DNA from: Paracoccus aurantiacus
Lineage (GTDB): Bacteria; Pseudomonadota; Alphaproteobacteria; Rhodobacterales; Rhodobacteraceae
Assembly: GCF_007993065.1 (NCBI RefSeq)
Contig: NZ_VOPL01000003.1
Location: forward strand, 371,275 to 435,274
Direction: 5' to 3'
DNA: 64,000 bases
Both the position numbers and the translations under genes were made by a program. Shown here in pieces: positions 1-9,135 of this stretch (the first letter of the stretch is position 1; the number at the start of each line of letters is the position of its first letter). Under the pieces are notes generated by a model. The model saw only the letters and a list, made by a program, of their open reading frames with translations. It was not told the origin of the DNA and did no database searches.

Positions 1-110
1 ACGTAGTCGCCACGCAGCCAATGTGCGAGGTCCAGGTCGGCGCAGCGCCGCGAACAGAAGGGCCTGTAGGCCTTGATGCCGGGCTTGCCGCATATCGGAC
101 ATTTCGCCAT
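1..110 (-). CDS. yacG: DNA gyrase inhibitor YacG, zinc-binding (partial, cut by window start)
   Basis: Only the first 36 codons lie in the window. The N-terminus reads MAKCPICGKPG, followed by a second cysteine pair in RPFCSRRCADLDLAHWL. This is the four-cysteine zinc site of the YacG family, small proteins that bind GyrB and inhibit gyrase. The ATG at 110 overlaps the TGA of the upstream nuclease gene by one base (TGATG), so translation is probably coupled. The C-terminal part is missing because the window ends. Confidence 0.9.
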   Translation of the reverse strand, partial: MAKCPICGKPGIKAYRPFCSRRCADLDLAHWLRGDY

Positions 111-1150
111 CACAATCCCTCCAGCAGGCGATTGATCGGCATTCGGTCGCGCTTGCGGCTCAATTCGAATAGTCCCATCGCTGTCCAGCCAGACAGAACC
201 GCATCGCTGCCGTCCGCGCGGAATGCCTTCTTCAGTTCTTGTTCGAGAGTACCGCGCTCGCGCTTGGGGATCGGCGCGAAATCCACGACGACCTGTCCGC
301 CGAGACCGCGCAGGCGAAGCTGGCGCGGCAGGTCGCGCGCAAGGGCGATGTTCGCCTTCAGCCCGGCAGCGGCCGAGCCGTCGCTGCCTGTGTTCACGTC
401 AATGGCGACAAGCGCGCGCGTCTGCTCGATATAGGCAGACGCGCCGGCAGGCAGCGGGACCCGCGACGACAGAAGCGCGGACAGGGTGTCCTGCGCATCC
501 GGCGACAGGATGTCATGCTCCGTCACGACATCAGGTGGCGGCACTGCCCAGTCGCGCCACGCGGTTTCGGATGGGCTGGCCGCGTCCAGCAGCAATTCGG
601 GCGCGCCGTCCAGATCGGCGGCAATATCATTCGCAATCGCTGCCAGATCGGCGAGTTCTGCGGCGATGTCGCTGTCTTCGGCCCCAACCGAGGCACTGCG
701 CAGGATCAGACCCGTCTCAGCTCCGCCAAGCGCCGCATTTCCAATGTCCTGCAGCTCGGACCTGCGGTCGGCGTCGCGTATCGCCCGCGAAACGTTCACG
801 CCCGGCACTCCGGGGGTCGCAATGCCGTAGCGGCCACGAATAAGGACGCGAGACGAAAGTGGCACGGCTTTGCCATCCTCGGCTACGCCGCTCACCTGCA
901 CCAGAACCGGTTGACCCTCGCTAAGACCACTGCGATCACGGAGATAGCCGCTTGCACCGTCCGGCAGGGTGACGAACACACCGCCCTGCCCCTTCATCAG
1001 CCGGTTGACGCGGCCACGCAGGATCGCACCAGGCGCAAATGCAACCAGATCAGATGCATCAATCGCGACATCCTCAAGGCGGCCATCGACCATCAGCAGC
1101 GCGGCCTCTCGACCGGCGACCTTGCCAAGCAGTATTTCGCGTCCCTTCAT
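110..1150 (-). CDS. Ribonuclease E/G family protein (short form)
   Basis: Predicted single-strand endoribonuclease of the RNase E/G family, 346 aa. An S1-like RNA-binding segment lies at about residues 35-100. The catalytic core keeps two acidic positions, in ALVAIDVNTG and GGQVVVDFAP, which match the metal-binding aspartates of RNase E. The protein stops shortly after the core, so the CPxC zinc-link that dimerises RNase E/G and the C-terminal half are absent (E. coli RNase G has about 490 residues). The short form next to maf and yacG is usual in Rhodobacterales. It ends in a one-base overlap with yacG and begins directly after maf, in one operon with infA. Confidence 0.85.
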   Translation of the reverse strand: MKGREILLGKVAGREAALLMVDGRLEDVAIDASDLVAFAPGAILRGRVNRLMKGQGGVFVTLPDGASGYLRDRSGLSEGQPVLVQVSGVAEDGKAVPLSSRVLIRGRYGIATPGVPGVNVSRAIRDADRRSELQDIGNAALGGAETGLILRSASVGAEDSDIAAELADLAAIANDIAADLDGAPELLLDAASPSETAWRDWAVPPPDVVTEHDILSPDAQDTLSALLSSRVPLPAGASAYIEQTRALVAIDVNTGSDGSAAAGLKANIALARDLPRQLRLRGLGGQVVVDFAPIPKRERGTLEQELKKAFRADGSDAVLSGWTAMGLFELSRKRDRMPINRLLEGL

Positions 1151-1747
1151 CTAGGCGTCCTCTTGCGTGCAAGTCGATTGCGCAGCGCGCAGCAGGACCT
1201 GTGTCTCTGCCAGGGGCAGGCCGACGACAGCGCTGAAAGAGCCTGACATCCAGTCGACAAACGCCCCCGCTCGGCCTTGAATCGCGTAACCACCGGCTTT
1301 GCCCTGCCATTCGCCACTGGCGAGATAGTCGTCAATCTCGCCTTTGCTCAGGGCGCGCATACGCACAACGGTTTCCACCACGCGAACCCATTCGCGGTCC
1401 TGACGGCGCACAGCGATGGCGGTCATGACCCGATGTCGGCGGCCTGCGAGCAGGCGCAGAAAATCGCGGGCCTCGGACATGTCATTCGGCTTTCCAAGAA
1501 TCCGGCGACCCGCAACGACGGTCGTGTCGGCAGCAAGGACGATCTCGCCGGGCCCCGCAGGAATGGCCGCCGCCTTTTCAGCCGCCATCCGCCTGACATA
1601 GTCGCGCGGGCGTTCAGATTTGGCGGGCGTCTCGTCGATATCGGCGGGGCGGACGTCGTCGGGTACGATCCCGATCTGGCGCAGCAGATCAAGCCTGCGC
1701 GGGCTGGCAGAGCCAAGGATCAGCCGGGATGTCGGCACGCTGGTCAT
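1151..1747 (-). CDS. maf: Maf family nucleotide pyrophosphatase
   Basis: 198 aa. Maf proteins hydrolyse non-canonical or modified nucleoside triphosphates to monophosphates and have been linked to septum control. The N-terminus shows the phosphate-binding motif [14 protein letters not shown], followed by the conserved blocks [13 protein letters not shown] and [13 protein letters not shown]. Length and motif order are normal. It lies between infA and the RNase gene on the same strand, and its stop is directly followed by the RNase start. I cannot tell the dTTP/UTP subfamily from the m7GTP subfamily with certainty. Confidence 0.9.
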   Translation of the reverse strand: MTSVPTSRLILGSASPRRLDLLRQIGIVPDDVRPADIDETPAKSERPRDYVRRMAAEKAAAIPAGPGEIVLAADTTVVAGRRILGKPNDMSEARDFLRLLAGRRHRVMTAIAVRRQDREWVRVVETVVRMRALSKGEIDDYLASGEWQGKAGGYAIQGRAGAFVDWMSGSFSAVVGLPLAETQVLLRAAQSTCTQEDA

Positions 1748-1780
1748 ATCAATCGACGTTTTCTTTCGACAGCGCTCCGC

Positions 1781-1819
1781 GTCGCGAAGTCACATATACC
1801 GACCCCGCCGCTTCGCGAC
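1781..1819. other. Inverted repeat between infA and maf
   Basis: GTCGCGAAG at 1781-1789 pairs perfectly with CTTCGCGAC at 1811-1819 across a 21-base loop. It lies in the 96-base gap between infA and maf. No T-run follows on the minus strand, so it is more likely an mRNA processing or attenuation hairpin than a full terminator. Confidence 0.3.
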
Positions 1820-1843
1820 ACCGCGATGTGCCGCGCCGCACGG

Positions 1844-2062
1844 TCACTTGAAGCGATAGTTGATCCGTCCCTTGGTCAGATCATAGGTGTTCATTTCCAC
1901 CTGAACCTTGTCGCCAGCCAGAACACGGATGCGGTTTTTTCGCATCTTCCCTGCCATATGCGCGATGATTTCATGGCCGTTTTCTAGCTCGACCCGGAAT
2001 GTCGCATTGGGCAGGAGTTCCTTCACGACGCCGGGGAATTCGAGCATTTCTTCCTTGGCCAT
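1844..2062 (-). CDS. infA: Translation initiation factor IF-1
   Basis: 72 aa, the usual IF-1 length, a single OB-fold S1-like domain that binds the ribosomal A site during initiation. It starts [20 protein letters not shown] and ends [10 protein letters not shown], both typical of alphaproteobacterial IF-1. The ATG at 2062 is chosen because AGGAG stands a few bases upstream and the conserved sequence starts there. An upstream in-frame ATG would add ten unrelated residues. It is the first gene of the infA-maf-RNase-yacG operon. Confidence 0.97.
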   Translation of the reverse strand: MAKEEMLEFPGVVKELLPNATFRVELENGHEIIAHMAGKMRKNRIRVLAGDKVQVEMNTYDLTKGRINYRFK

Positions 2063-2108
2063 GGTCACTCCTAGACAGCATACCCGCATCAAGCTGCGGG
2101 GCGCTGGT

Positions 2109-2137
2109 TAAATGCGTCCGTGCCGCCCGGTTTTCAA
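2109..2137 (-). promoter_or_regulatory. Candidate sigma-70-type promoter for infA
   Basis: On the minus strand, TTGAAA (2137-2132) and CATTTA (2114-2109) are separated by 17 bases, at a good distance upstream of the infA start. The -35 match is good and the -10 match is moderate. No other promoter candidate in this gap looks better. Confidence 0.4.
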
Positions 2138-2290
2138 GGGAAAAAGCGCGCATAGCATCGTTTCGCGGCAGTCGCGTGACAAAAGCGGCGCGGAGAGAGG
2201 CATGCAGACCTTCGTCAGTGAACCCCAAAAGTGATCTGCATGGCGGTCCAATGAGGCACACGTTTTTGCCGGAATAAAGCGCCTGCGCCG

Positions 2291-3496
2291 CTAGTTCGCG
2301 ATCAGCATATTCTCATCCTCTTCGGGATCATCGCCCGTTTCGCGGAACGGGTCAGGGGCATCTGCGTCGCCAAGAGGAAGCATCGCGACCGTATCGTCGT
2401 CGTCGCCGCCGGCAAGAGCGGCGCCGGTCGTGAAGATATTGTCGCGGTATGTATCTGTGGCCTGCCGGTCATCATCACGAAGCCCTGTCCTCGCGGTTTC
2501 AGCATCTTCGCCCGAGGCATGAAACCGGTTGCCTCCCGCCATGCCGCCGATACGCAAAGCCCTCATTCCGTGGAACGCGCCGAGCTTTCCCTGCGCCAGA
2601 AGCTGGCTCGCGCCGGTTTCCAGCCGAACCGCACCCATTGCCCCCGCAGGAAGATTAAGCTCCGCGCCGGGCTGAAGCGCGCGAAGTTCGCGCAGCGAAA
2701 TCCGACGGCGGCACAGCACGACATGCAGCGAAATCGGTGCGCGGCGCACTGCGCTGGCAAGGCTTTGCTGGACATGCGGGGCATGCCGCGAAATCCCGGC
2801 ACCAACTTCGTCCCGGCCCCGTCTTGCATCGGTTTCGCCACCCGGCAGGAACAGAAGCAGGCTTGCGTCGCGCACACCACCATGACCAAGCCGCAGGTCC
2901 ACGCGCATCGAGCGGTAGGCGAGGTCTTCAAGCATCAGCTCAAGTGGTTTTGGATCGTCAACGAAGCTTGCGAAGCGATAGGCCGTAACCTCAACGCCCT
3001 GGCCTTTGGTTTCGGCGGAAAGCTCTGCAAGCATCGCATTGACGAATTCAGCAGAGATCGAGGCATCGGTGCGCGTGGGGCGACGCTCTCTCGGGGGGGT
3101 GCGTGTTACGCGGCCGATCGACTGCATTTCGATTATGGCGGTCAGGAACTCCGGGCAAAGCGCCACGATCCCCAGCAGACCCTGCGCATCTTCGACAATC
3201 ATGATAAGCGCCCGCTCTGGCAAACGCTCTGACAGTTCCGCGAGGCTCGCAGTTTCGATGTAGGTCCGCGACGGATAGACCGGCATTGCGCATGATTTCT
3301 GCGCCGCCCGCCCTACCGCAAGCGTCAGCGCACGTTCCGGGGTCGATGCCGCTGGCATGTCGGACGCGCGACTTGGCACAACATCTGCCCCTTCGGCAGC
3401 CCCCTTGCGTGCGAGATAGCGGCGCAGAACCGCCACGGTTCCGCGCGCGGTGGCATCCTGCGCCGCTGCCGTTTTCTTGCCCGCTGCCCTTGCCAT
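2291..3496 (-). CDS. FliM/FliN family (SpoA-domain) protein, orphan
   Basis: 401 aa. The middle region (about 60-230) resembles the FliM middle domain and the part around 255-330 resembles the FliN/SpoA C-terminal domain (RISLRELRALQPGAELNLP). FliM forms the flagellar C-ring and binds CheY-P. Here no other flagellar or chemotaxis gene is nearby. The protein starts with a basic Lys/Ala-rich stretch and ends with an acidic tail. It precedes neither a motor nor a type III secretion operon and lies downstream of the symporter-kinase gene on the same strand. It may be a relict or have another role. Similar stand-alone genes occur in non-motile Rhodobacterales. Confidence 0.7.
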   Translation of the reverse strand: MARAAGKKTAAAQDATARGTVAVLRRYLARKGAAEGADVVPSRASDMPAASTPERALTLAVGRAAQKSCAMPVYPSRTYIETASLAELSERLPERALIMIVEDAQGLLGIVALCPEFLTAIIEMQSIGRVTRTPPRERRPTRTDASISAEFVNAMLAELSAETKGQGVEVTAYRFASFVDDPKPLELMLEDLAYRSMRVDLRLGHGGVRDASLLLFLPGGETDARRGRDEVGAGISRHAPHVQQSLASAVRRAPISLHVVLCRRRISLRELRALQPGAELNLPAGAMGAVRLETGASQLLAQGKLGAFHGMRALRIGGMAGGNRFHASGEDAETARTGLRDDDRQATDTYRDNIFTTGAALAGGDDDDTVAMLPLGDADAPDPFRETGDDPEEDENMLIAN

Positions 3497-3556
3497 TGCC
3501 TGCCCGAATCATCTCTGCCTTGTTGCAGACTTGCACGCTCAAGGTTGATATTCGGT

Positions 3557-6202
3557 TTACGCGGGCGCGTTGTCGTCGCCGAAGCCCGGCGGTCGGTGCG
3601 GCAGAACCAGCCGGAATGCCGCGCCCTCATGCCCGGGCAGATAGGTGATAGAGCCGCCAAGCACCGTCATCACCTCGCGGGATATCGAAAGCCCGAGGCC
3701 CGCGCCCCCGGCCCGCGACGGGTCGTTCAGGCGCGAAAATTTCTCGAAAATGAGATCCTGCTTTTCGGGGGGAATGCCCGCACCATTGTCCATCACGTCG
3801 ATCTGTGTCGTTCCGCGATGCTGCTGCGCCCGAATGCTCAGCACCGGGCGCGCGACATCGCAATATTTGCGGGCGTTTCCAATCAGGTTGATCAGCACCT
3901 GAAGCAAACGGTCCGCGTCGGTCAGCACCATCAAATGCTCTGACGGCTGGTCGCGGTCTATGGTCAGCGCTCTGCCACGGCCAAGCGCCGAACTCGCCTC
4001 GATCGCGCGCGAGATGATGTCATGAAGGTTGGCCACGGACGGCGAAAGCCGCGCGCGGCCGCTTTCCAGAACGGAAATATCCAGAAGATCGTCCAGAAGC
4101 CGGGTCAGTCGAGAGGCTTCCTCGTGGATGATCCCGGCAAACCGGGTCCGCTCCTCGACCGAAATGTCGGGAAGTTTCAGCAGTTCGGAAAATGCCTGAA
4201 CCGAGGTCATGGGGGTGCGCAATTCATGGCTGATCTGACCAAGAAACGCGTCCTTCTGCACCGAAAGCGCGGTCAGGCGGTCATTCGCTTCCTGCAGGCT
4301 GCGCGCTGTACGCGCCAACTCGTCCGAATCGTCTTTCAGCCGCCGCGCCCGTTCCTGCGCCCGCTGCGCCTCGCCGGCGACAGCCATCAGCTCGGCCATC
4401 GAGGTCGGGCGCTGTCCCGCCACCTGGGCCAGCATGGCATGTGCTGTGGCGGTCCCGACGGCCCCCGCCAGCCGACGTTCCAGACGCGACAGAAAACCGG
4501 CGCTGACATCGGGCAGAAAACCTGATTTTCCCTGCCGTTCAGCCTCGGCCCGGAAAAAGCGCAGCGCCTCGTCTCCACCCCAGATCCTGCGGGCGAGCGT
4601 CAGAAGAGCCTCGGCGCGGGCGGCACCATCCGCGCGGGGCGGCGTACTGACCGCTGCCGCTTCGGGGGCGACGGCGTGAACGAATGACAGCGCCTGCAGA
4701 CGTTCCTGCGGATCGGGAAGCGTGATCAGCGACACCCCGACAAACAGCGCCACATTGAGCCCGAGCGAGATCAGCACTGCCGCCGCCAGTGCGTCGACGC
4801 CGCCCCAGTTGATATCGGGAACCCAGCCGAGCGAGGGCAGGAATACCAGCGCCAGCCAGACCGCCGAACCCGCCGTGATGCCGCAATAGGCACCAAGCCG
4901 CGTTGCCCCGCGCCACAACAGACCGCCCAGCATTGCCGGCAAAAGCTGCGCGACGCCGACAAAGGCGACGGTTCCCATCGCCGCCAGCGCCTGACCGCCG
5001 CCATATGCCTGATAGACAGCCCCCGCCCCGATCACCGCAAGGATCGCGAAACGGCGCGAGATCAGAAGCGGACTGCGAAGGCTAGCCGGCGCCGCGTCGC
5101 CCGGCTCTGTCCGCTTGAGCGCCAGATAAAGCGGCACCAGCCAGTGATTCGAGATCATCGTTGCCAGCGCGATCGCGCTGATAATGACCATCGACGTGGC
5201 AGAGCTGAGCCCACCAAGAAAGACCAGCAGCGCCAACCCGTTCGCGCCCTGCGACAGTGGCAGGTGCAGGACATAGAGGTCCGGCGACACCTCGGCAGGC
5301 AGCATCTCGCGGCCGATCACGGCGATTGGCAGCACGAAAAGCGACATCGCCATGAGATAGGCCGGAAACGCCCAGGCCGCTGAATTGAGGGGGGTTTCGT
5401 CAGCGGGTTCAATGACCAGCACCTGAAACATGCGCGGCAGCGTGACGATAGCCGCCGCAGACACAGCGATCAGGGCGGTCCAGCGGTCGGGGCGCAGCAT
5501 CCAGCCCGCAGCATCAGGATCGGCGGCCCGCGCAGCGATGCGCCCGATCACATCTGCTGGCCCACCGGCAAGCCCCCAGATCACCCAGACACCAAGCGCC
5601 ACAAAGGCAATCAGCTTGACCACGGCCTCGACGGCGATGGCCATGACGACGCCGTGATGACGCTCATCTGCCGCGAGATTGCGGGTGCCGAACAGAATTG
5701 CGAAAACCGAAAGTCCGGCTGCGACCCAAAGGTCGAGCGGACCGGGCAGCACGTCGCCGGGTCCGAAGGCAGCAAATGACAGCGAGATCGATTGCAATTG
5801 CAACGCCAGATATGGCGTCGCGGCAACCAGTGAGATCAGGGTAATCAGCGCGGCGAGCGGGTTCGACTTCCCGAACCTCGCCGAGATGAGGTCGGCGACC
5901 GAGGTTACGCGGTGCATCTTGGCCACGCGGACCAGCCTGCGAAGCCCCCACCAGCTTCCGGCCAGCACCACCGTCGGCCCCAGATAGATTGTTACGAATT
6001 CAAGCCCGGATCGGCTCGCATAGCCGACTGCGCCGTAAAATGTCCACGCCGTGCAATAGACCGAGAGCGAGAGGGTGTAGACGATCGGGCGCTCGGTCCA
6101 GCGGGTGCGCCCGCGCGACGCGGCGCGGTCCGCGGCCCATGCGACCACGAACAGAAGGCCGACATAGACAAGCGCTGCGAAGACCAGCGTGTCAAAGCTC
6201 AT
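3557..6202 (-). CDS. Sensor histidine kinase with N-terminal sodium/solute symporter-like domain
   Basis: 881 aa. Residues 1 to about 500 form a run of some 13 hydrophobic segments of the sodium:solute symporter (SSS/SLC5) type. A linker and a coiled coil follow, then a HisKA domain with the H-box QISHELRTPMTS and a HATPase domain with NLIGNARKY, DNGAGIP and GGAGLGLSI. The architecture matches CbrA/CrbS-type kinases, which couple transport or sensing of a nutrient to phosphorelay. It overlaps the 103-aa membrane protein gene by 11 bases, and a receiver-only regulator and a ScfR regulator lie upstream on the same strand. A role in short-chain fatty acid sensing is inferred from this context. 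Confidence 0.85.
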   Translation of the reverse strand: MSFDTLVFAALVYVGLLFVVAWAADRAASRGRTRWTERPIVYTLSLSVYCTAWTFYGAVGYASRSGLEFVTIYLGPTVVLAGSWWGLRRLVRVAKMHRVTSVADLISARFGKSNPLAALITLISLVAATPYLALQLQSISLSFAAFGPGDVLPGPLDLWVAAGLSVFAILFGTRNLAADERHHGVVMAIAVEAVVKLIAFVALGVWVIWGLAGGPADVIGRIAARAADPDAAGWMLRPDRWTALIAVSAAAIVTLPRMFQVLVIEPADETPLNSAAWAFPAYLMAMSLFVLPIAVIGREMLPAEVSPDLYVLHLPLSQGANGLALLVFLGGLSSATSMVIISAIALATMISNHWLVPLYLALKRTEPGDAAPASLRSPLLISRRFAILAVIGAGAVYQAYGGGQALAAMGTVAFVGVAQLLPAMLGGLLWRGATRLGAYCGITAGSAVWLALVFLPSLGWVPDINWGGVDALAAAVLISLGLNVALFVGVSLITLPDPQERLQALSFVHAVAPEAAAVSTPPRADGAARAEALLTLARRIWGGDEALRFFRAEAERQGKSGFLPDVSAGFLSRLERRLAGAVGTATAHAMLAQVAGQRPTSMAELMAVAGEAQRAQERARRLKDDSDELARTARSLQEANDRLTALSVQKDAFLGQISHELRTPMTSVQAFSELLKLPDISVEERTRFAGIIHEEASRLTRLLDDLLDISVLESGRARLSPSVANLHDIISRAIEASSALGRGRALTIDRDQPSEHLMVLTDADRLLQVLINLIGNARKYCDVARPVLSIRAQQHRGTTQIDVMDNGAGIPPEKQDLIFEKFSRLNDPSRAGGAGLGLSISREVMTVLGGSITYLPGHEGAAFRLVLPHRPPGFGDDNAPA

Positions 6203-6503
6203 CCGGCGCAGCTCCTCCGCCTGGTGCGATCTGCGCCGGCGCGGGCGGTGCGGGTGGCAATGACCGGGCGGGTTTTGCGGACAGCCGGCGATGCAGCACC
6301 GCAGAGACAGCGATTACCAGAAGCCAAAGCGCGAAAAGCCAGATCATTCCGCCTGCGCCGGACAGCGCATCCGGCATCAGCCAGACCGGCAGCAGCAACG
6401 CGGCAAGTGTCACGATGGGCAGGATGCGCGCCGCATCCTTCAGGCGGCGACGGCGATAAGCGGCGCGTTCCAGAAATATGGGCCTGTCATTTGGCAGGCT
6501 CAT
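6192..6503 (-). CDS. Small two-helix membrane protein of the kinase operon
   Basis: 103 aa with two clear hydrophobic segments (about 27-45 and 52-70), a basic N-terminus and a Pro/Ala-rich C-terminal tail. I do not recognise the family. It overlaps the response regulator gene upstream by an ATGA and the symporter-kinase gene downstream by 11 bases. It is therefore translated with them and may be a small accessory subunit of the symporter-like sensor, as small membrane partners are known beside SSS transporters. That role is an inference from position only. Confidence 0.7.
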   Translation of the reverse strand: MSLPNDRPIFLERAAYRRRRLKDAARILPIVTLAALLLPVWLMPDALSGAGGMIWLFALWLLVIAVSAVLHRRLSAKPARSLPPAPPAPAQIAPGGGAAPDEL

Positions 6504-6874
6504 CCCGGCGCGCCCAGCATTTCGACAACTGTTCTGCGCAATTCGTCATTGTCGAAGGGCTTCGACATGATCCTGTCGGCATCGGCGGGTGCGATCCCAC
6601 TGCGCCCCGCCGTGCCGCGCGCGGTCAGGATCAGCACCGGCGTCGCGGCCAGCGATGGATCGGCGCGCAGGCCAGACAGAACCTCCAGCCCGGATTGCGC
6701 GGGCAGCATGATGTCAAGAATCACCAATCGTGGCCGCAGACGCGCGATATGATCCAGCGCCTGTCCACCTTCGCCCCAGTGATCCAGTCGCCAGCCGTCA
6801 CGGGTCAGGATGAAGCGCACCGCCTCGGCGATGTTTGGCTCGTCCTCGATCAACAGGATGTCGGTGTCTGACAC
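6500..6874 (-). CDS. Receiver-only response regulator
   Basis: 124 aa, a single CheY-like receiver domain. Acidic pocket residues appear in LLIEDEPN, the phospho-acceptor aspartate in LVILDIMLP, the Thr/Ser in LILTARG and the lysine in IMSKPF. There is no output domain. The GTG at 6874 is preferred because a purine-rich GAGAGGGGG lies just upstream and the receiver fold starts there; the open frame continues upstream without homology. It is the likely phosphorylation partner of the symporter-like kinase 300 bases downstream. Confidence 0.85.
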   Translation of the reverse strand: MSDTDILLIEDEPNIAEAVRFILTRDGWRLDHWGEGGQALDHIARLRPRLVILDIMLPAQSGLEVLSGLRADPSLAATPVLILTARGTAGRSGIAPADADRIMSKPFDNDELRRTVVEMLGAPG

Positions 6875-6924
6875 CTCGCCCCCTCTCGCCCTGCCTTCAC
6901 GGATAAGCAGGGTCACGACGCTTG

Positions 6925-8217
6925 TCAAAGCCGGGTTGCTCCTGAACTGCGTCTGCCGGTCGCGCCAGCCGTATGCAGGATCGAACTGACGCGGCGCGCC
7001 GGGCATGAATTGCGCGGGCATATGCGACAACTCGGGCCGACGGGAACCGGCTGACCCGGCGCGACGGGCGCGTCTGCCGGCGCAGGGCGCATCAACATCA
7101 CGGAATGGCTGAGGAAAGGGCCGGAAAGACCGCCGGCACTTTGGCGTGTCGCAAGCGCGATTGCGTTCAGTCGCTGCCCTGTCTCAAGCTCGATCAGGCG
7201 TGACACGGCGGTGCCGGGCTGGCCAATCGCCTCGAAGATGGGAAGCATCGCACAGGAATCGCCGGGCCGCCCGAATGACATGCCACGCGCGGCGCGTCGA
7301 AAGATCAGCCCCCCCGCACCGTCGCAGATCAGCAGTCCGCTGTCAGGCTCGGTCATGCCCAGGCGGCGCAGCACCAGATCCGCGGGCAGCCCCAGATCCT
7401 GCGCCAATTGCAGCGGATCGGGCGATGGATCAGTCCCGGTCGCGGCGGCCAGAACCTCGGTCGGCAAGTCAGCCAGATCGCGTCTTTCGCGATCCTGCCA
7501 GTCCTGCGCCAGATCGCGCGCTGCGTCGGATGCGGGCAGGTCCTGTGGCGCGCCCTCGGCCAGCCATGCCTCGAATTCCTCGTGCGGGGTCAGCAGGCCT
7601 GCATCATCCTCGAACCCGTCGAGATAGGCGACAAGGGCCTGGGCCGTTGTGGACAGGCGCCTGCTGTCCTGATCGAGATTTCCATGAAAGCGCGCCCGCC
7701 ATTCCCGATCCATTTCTGGTTCCTGCACCAGAATGGAGGCGGTCGAGCGCAGCGAGGTCGTGGCCGACAGCACCTCGTGCAGCGTGTCCAGAAGATACGG
7801 GTTCTGCGTCATGCGATCTGACAGTTCCGTCAGACGCCTGCCCTGCGCCTCGTTCATCTGCGACAGCGCAACGACCAGCCGCGCCCAGCCGGGCAGGCGC
7901 GCGGCAAATTCGGCGATCCGGTCTTCCTCGGCCGCCGCATCCGTCGCGGCCTCACCGGCGGCCGCAATGCGCAAACCCTCCAGAATAGCCTGCGCGCGCC
8001 CCCCCTCCAGTTCCTCTTCGGAGATTTGCAGCGCGGCGGCCAGCCGGGCGCGCATCGCATCAGTCAGATTGCGGCGATCATGCTCGATCAGGTTCAGATA
8101 GGCGGGGGAAATGCCGACATCGCGTGCCAGATCGGCCTGCGCCCGCCCCAGCGAAAGTCGCCTTTCGCGGATGCGCGTGCCCGCAGAAACACGGTGAGGG
8201 CTTGTGCGTTCATTCAT
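6925..8217 (-). CDS. XRE family regulator of short-chain fatty acyl metabolism type (ScfR/PccR/RamB-like)
   Basis: 430 aa. An N-terminal helix-turn-helix lies at about residues 10-62 (RIRERRLSLGRAQADLARDV, then a SPAYLNLIEHDRRN-type recognition region). A long central region follows, and the C-terminal domain ends in a cysteine cluster, CRICPRNSC. This layout is that of regulators controlling propionyl-CoA carboxylase, the glyoxylate shunt or acetate genes in alphaproteobacteria and actinobacteria. The ATG at 8217 gives the usual spacing to the HTH; 13 extra residues are possible upstream. It stands 50 bases upstream of the receiver gene on the same strand. Confidence 0.8.
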   Translation of the reverse strand: MNERTSPHRVSAGTRIRERRLSLGRAQADLARDVGISPAYLNLIEHDRRNLTDAMRARLAAALQISEEELEGGRAQAILEGLRIAAAGEAATDAAAEEDRIAEFAARLPGWARLVVALSQMNEAQGRRLTELSDRMTQNPYLLDTLHEVLSATTSLRSTASILVQEPEMDREWRARFHGNLDQDSRRLSTTAQALVAYLDGFEDDAGLLTPHEEFEAWLAEGAPQDLPASDAARDLAQDWQDRERRDLADLPTEVLAAATGTDPSPDPLQLAQDLGLPADLVLRRLGMTEPDSGLLICDGAGGLIFRRAARGMSFGRPGDSCAMLPIFEAIGQPGTAVSRLIELETGQRLNAIALATRQSAGGLSGPFLSHSVMLMRPAPADAPVAPGQPVPVGPSCRICPRNSCPARRVSSILHTAGATGRRSSGATRL

Positions 8218-8292
8218 CTTTACATGAAACGCCCGAAACAAACGGCGCGCAAGCACATGTTTCAGAAGATGATTTACAAAAGGTCCGGCATT

Positions 8293-9135
8293 TTACAGCG
8301 CGAGGCCGTGGCGTCCGGCCAGATCGGTAAAGAACTGCCACGCGACCCGGCCAGAGCGTGCGCCACGCGTTGCCTGCCATTCTATCGCCTCGGCCCGCAG
8401 GGTATCTGGGTCGATATCCAGACCGTAGGCGTCGCAATAACCCCGGATCATTTGCAGATACTCGTCCTGCGCGCAGGGGTGAAAGCCAAGCCACAGCCCG
8501 AAGCGGTCAGACAGCGATACCTTTTCCTCAACCGCTTCGCCGGGATGGATCGCGGTCGAGCGTTCATTGTCGATCATGTCGCGCGGCATCAGATGGCGGC
8601 GGTTTGACGTGGCATAGAGGATGACGTTGTCAGGCCGACCGGCCAGACCGCCGTCCAGCACCGCCTTCAGCGATTTATACTGCGTATCGTCGTGGCTGAA
8701 GGACAGGTCGTCCGCGAACAGCAGAAACCGCCGGTCGCTGGCCTGCCCCAGCAAAGCCAGCAGGCGGTCTACGCTGGCAAGGTCTTCGCGTGCGATCTCG
8801 ACCAGCACCAGCGGCAGACCCTGCGCGCGCGCCTCTGCATGGGCGGCCTTGACAAGAGAGGATTTGCCCATGCCCCGCGCGCCCCAGAGCAGCGCGTTAT
8901 TGGCAGCGTGGCCAGACGCGAACTGCAGCGTATTGGCCAGCAATATGTCGCGCGCGCGGTCTATGCCGACCAGTTGCGCCAGCTCGACCCGGTTTACCCT
9001 CGCCACCGGCTCCAGCCGGTCCGGGCGCGTGTGCCAGATATAGGCATCGGCCTCGGCAAAGCTGGGGGGCGGCGCTGGTGCGGGGGCCAGACGTTCCAGC
9101 GCGTCGGCGATGCGGCTGAGCGTATCGTCACTCAT
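8293..9135 (-). CDS. DUF815 family ATP-binding protein
   Basis: 280 aa P-loop ATPase of the DUF815 (AAA-like) family. The Walker A motif is [12 protein letters not shown] at about residue 82, the Walker B motif is [10 protein letters not shown] at about 138, and a sensor-like TSNRRH follows. The C-terminal part carries the family block [18 protein letters not shown]. The function of the family is not established. The ATG at 9135 overlaps the end of tatC by 8 bases, which ties it to the tat operon, as is common in Rhodobacterales. Confidence 0.85.
   Translation of the reverse strand: MSDDTLSRIADALERLAPAPAPPPSFAEADAYIWHTRPDRLEPVARVNRVELAQLVGIDRARDILLANTLQFASGHAANNALLWGARGMGKSSLVKAAHAEARAQGLPLVLVEIAREDLASVDRLLALLGQASDRRFLLFADDLSFSHDDTQYKSLKAVLDGGLAGRPDNVILYATSNRRHLMPRDMIDNERSTAIHPGEAVEEKVSLSDRFGLWLGFHPCAQDEYLQMIRGYCDAYGLDIDPDTLRAEAIEWQATRGARSGRVAWQFFTDLAGRHGLAL

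Noticed and set aside
6925..7060. Possible frameshift at the C-terminus of the ScfR-type regulator
   Set aside because: The cysteine cluster is intact, and the extra tail after it is short and could be natural variation; no continued homology in another frame.
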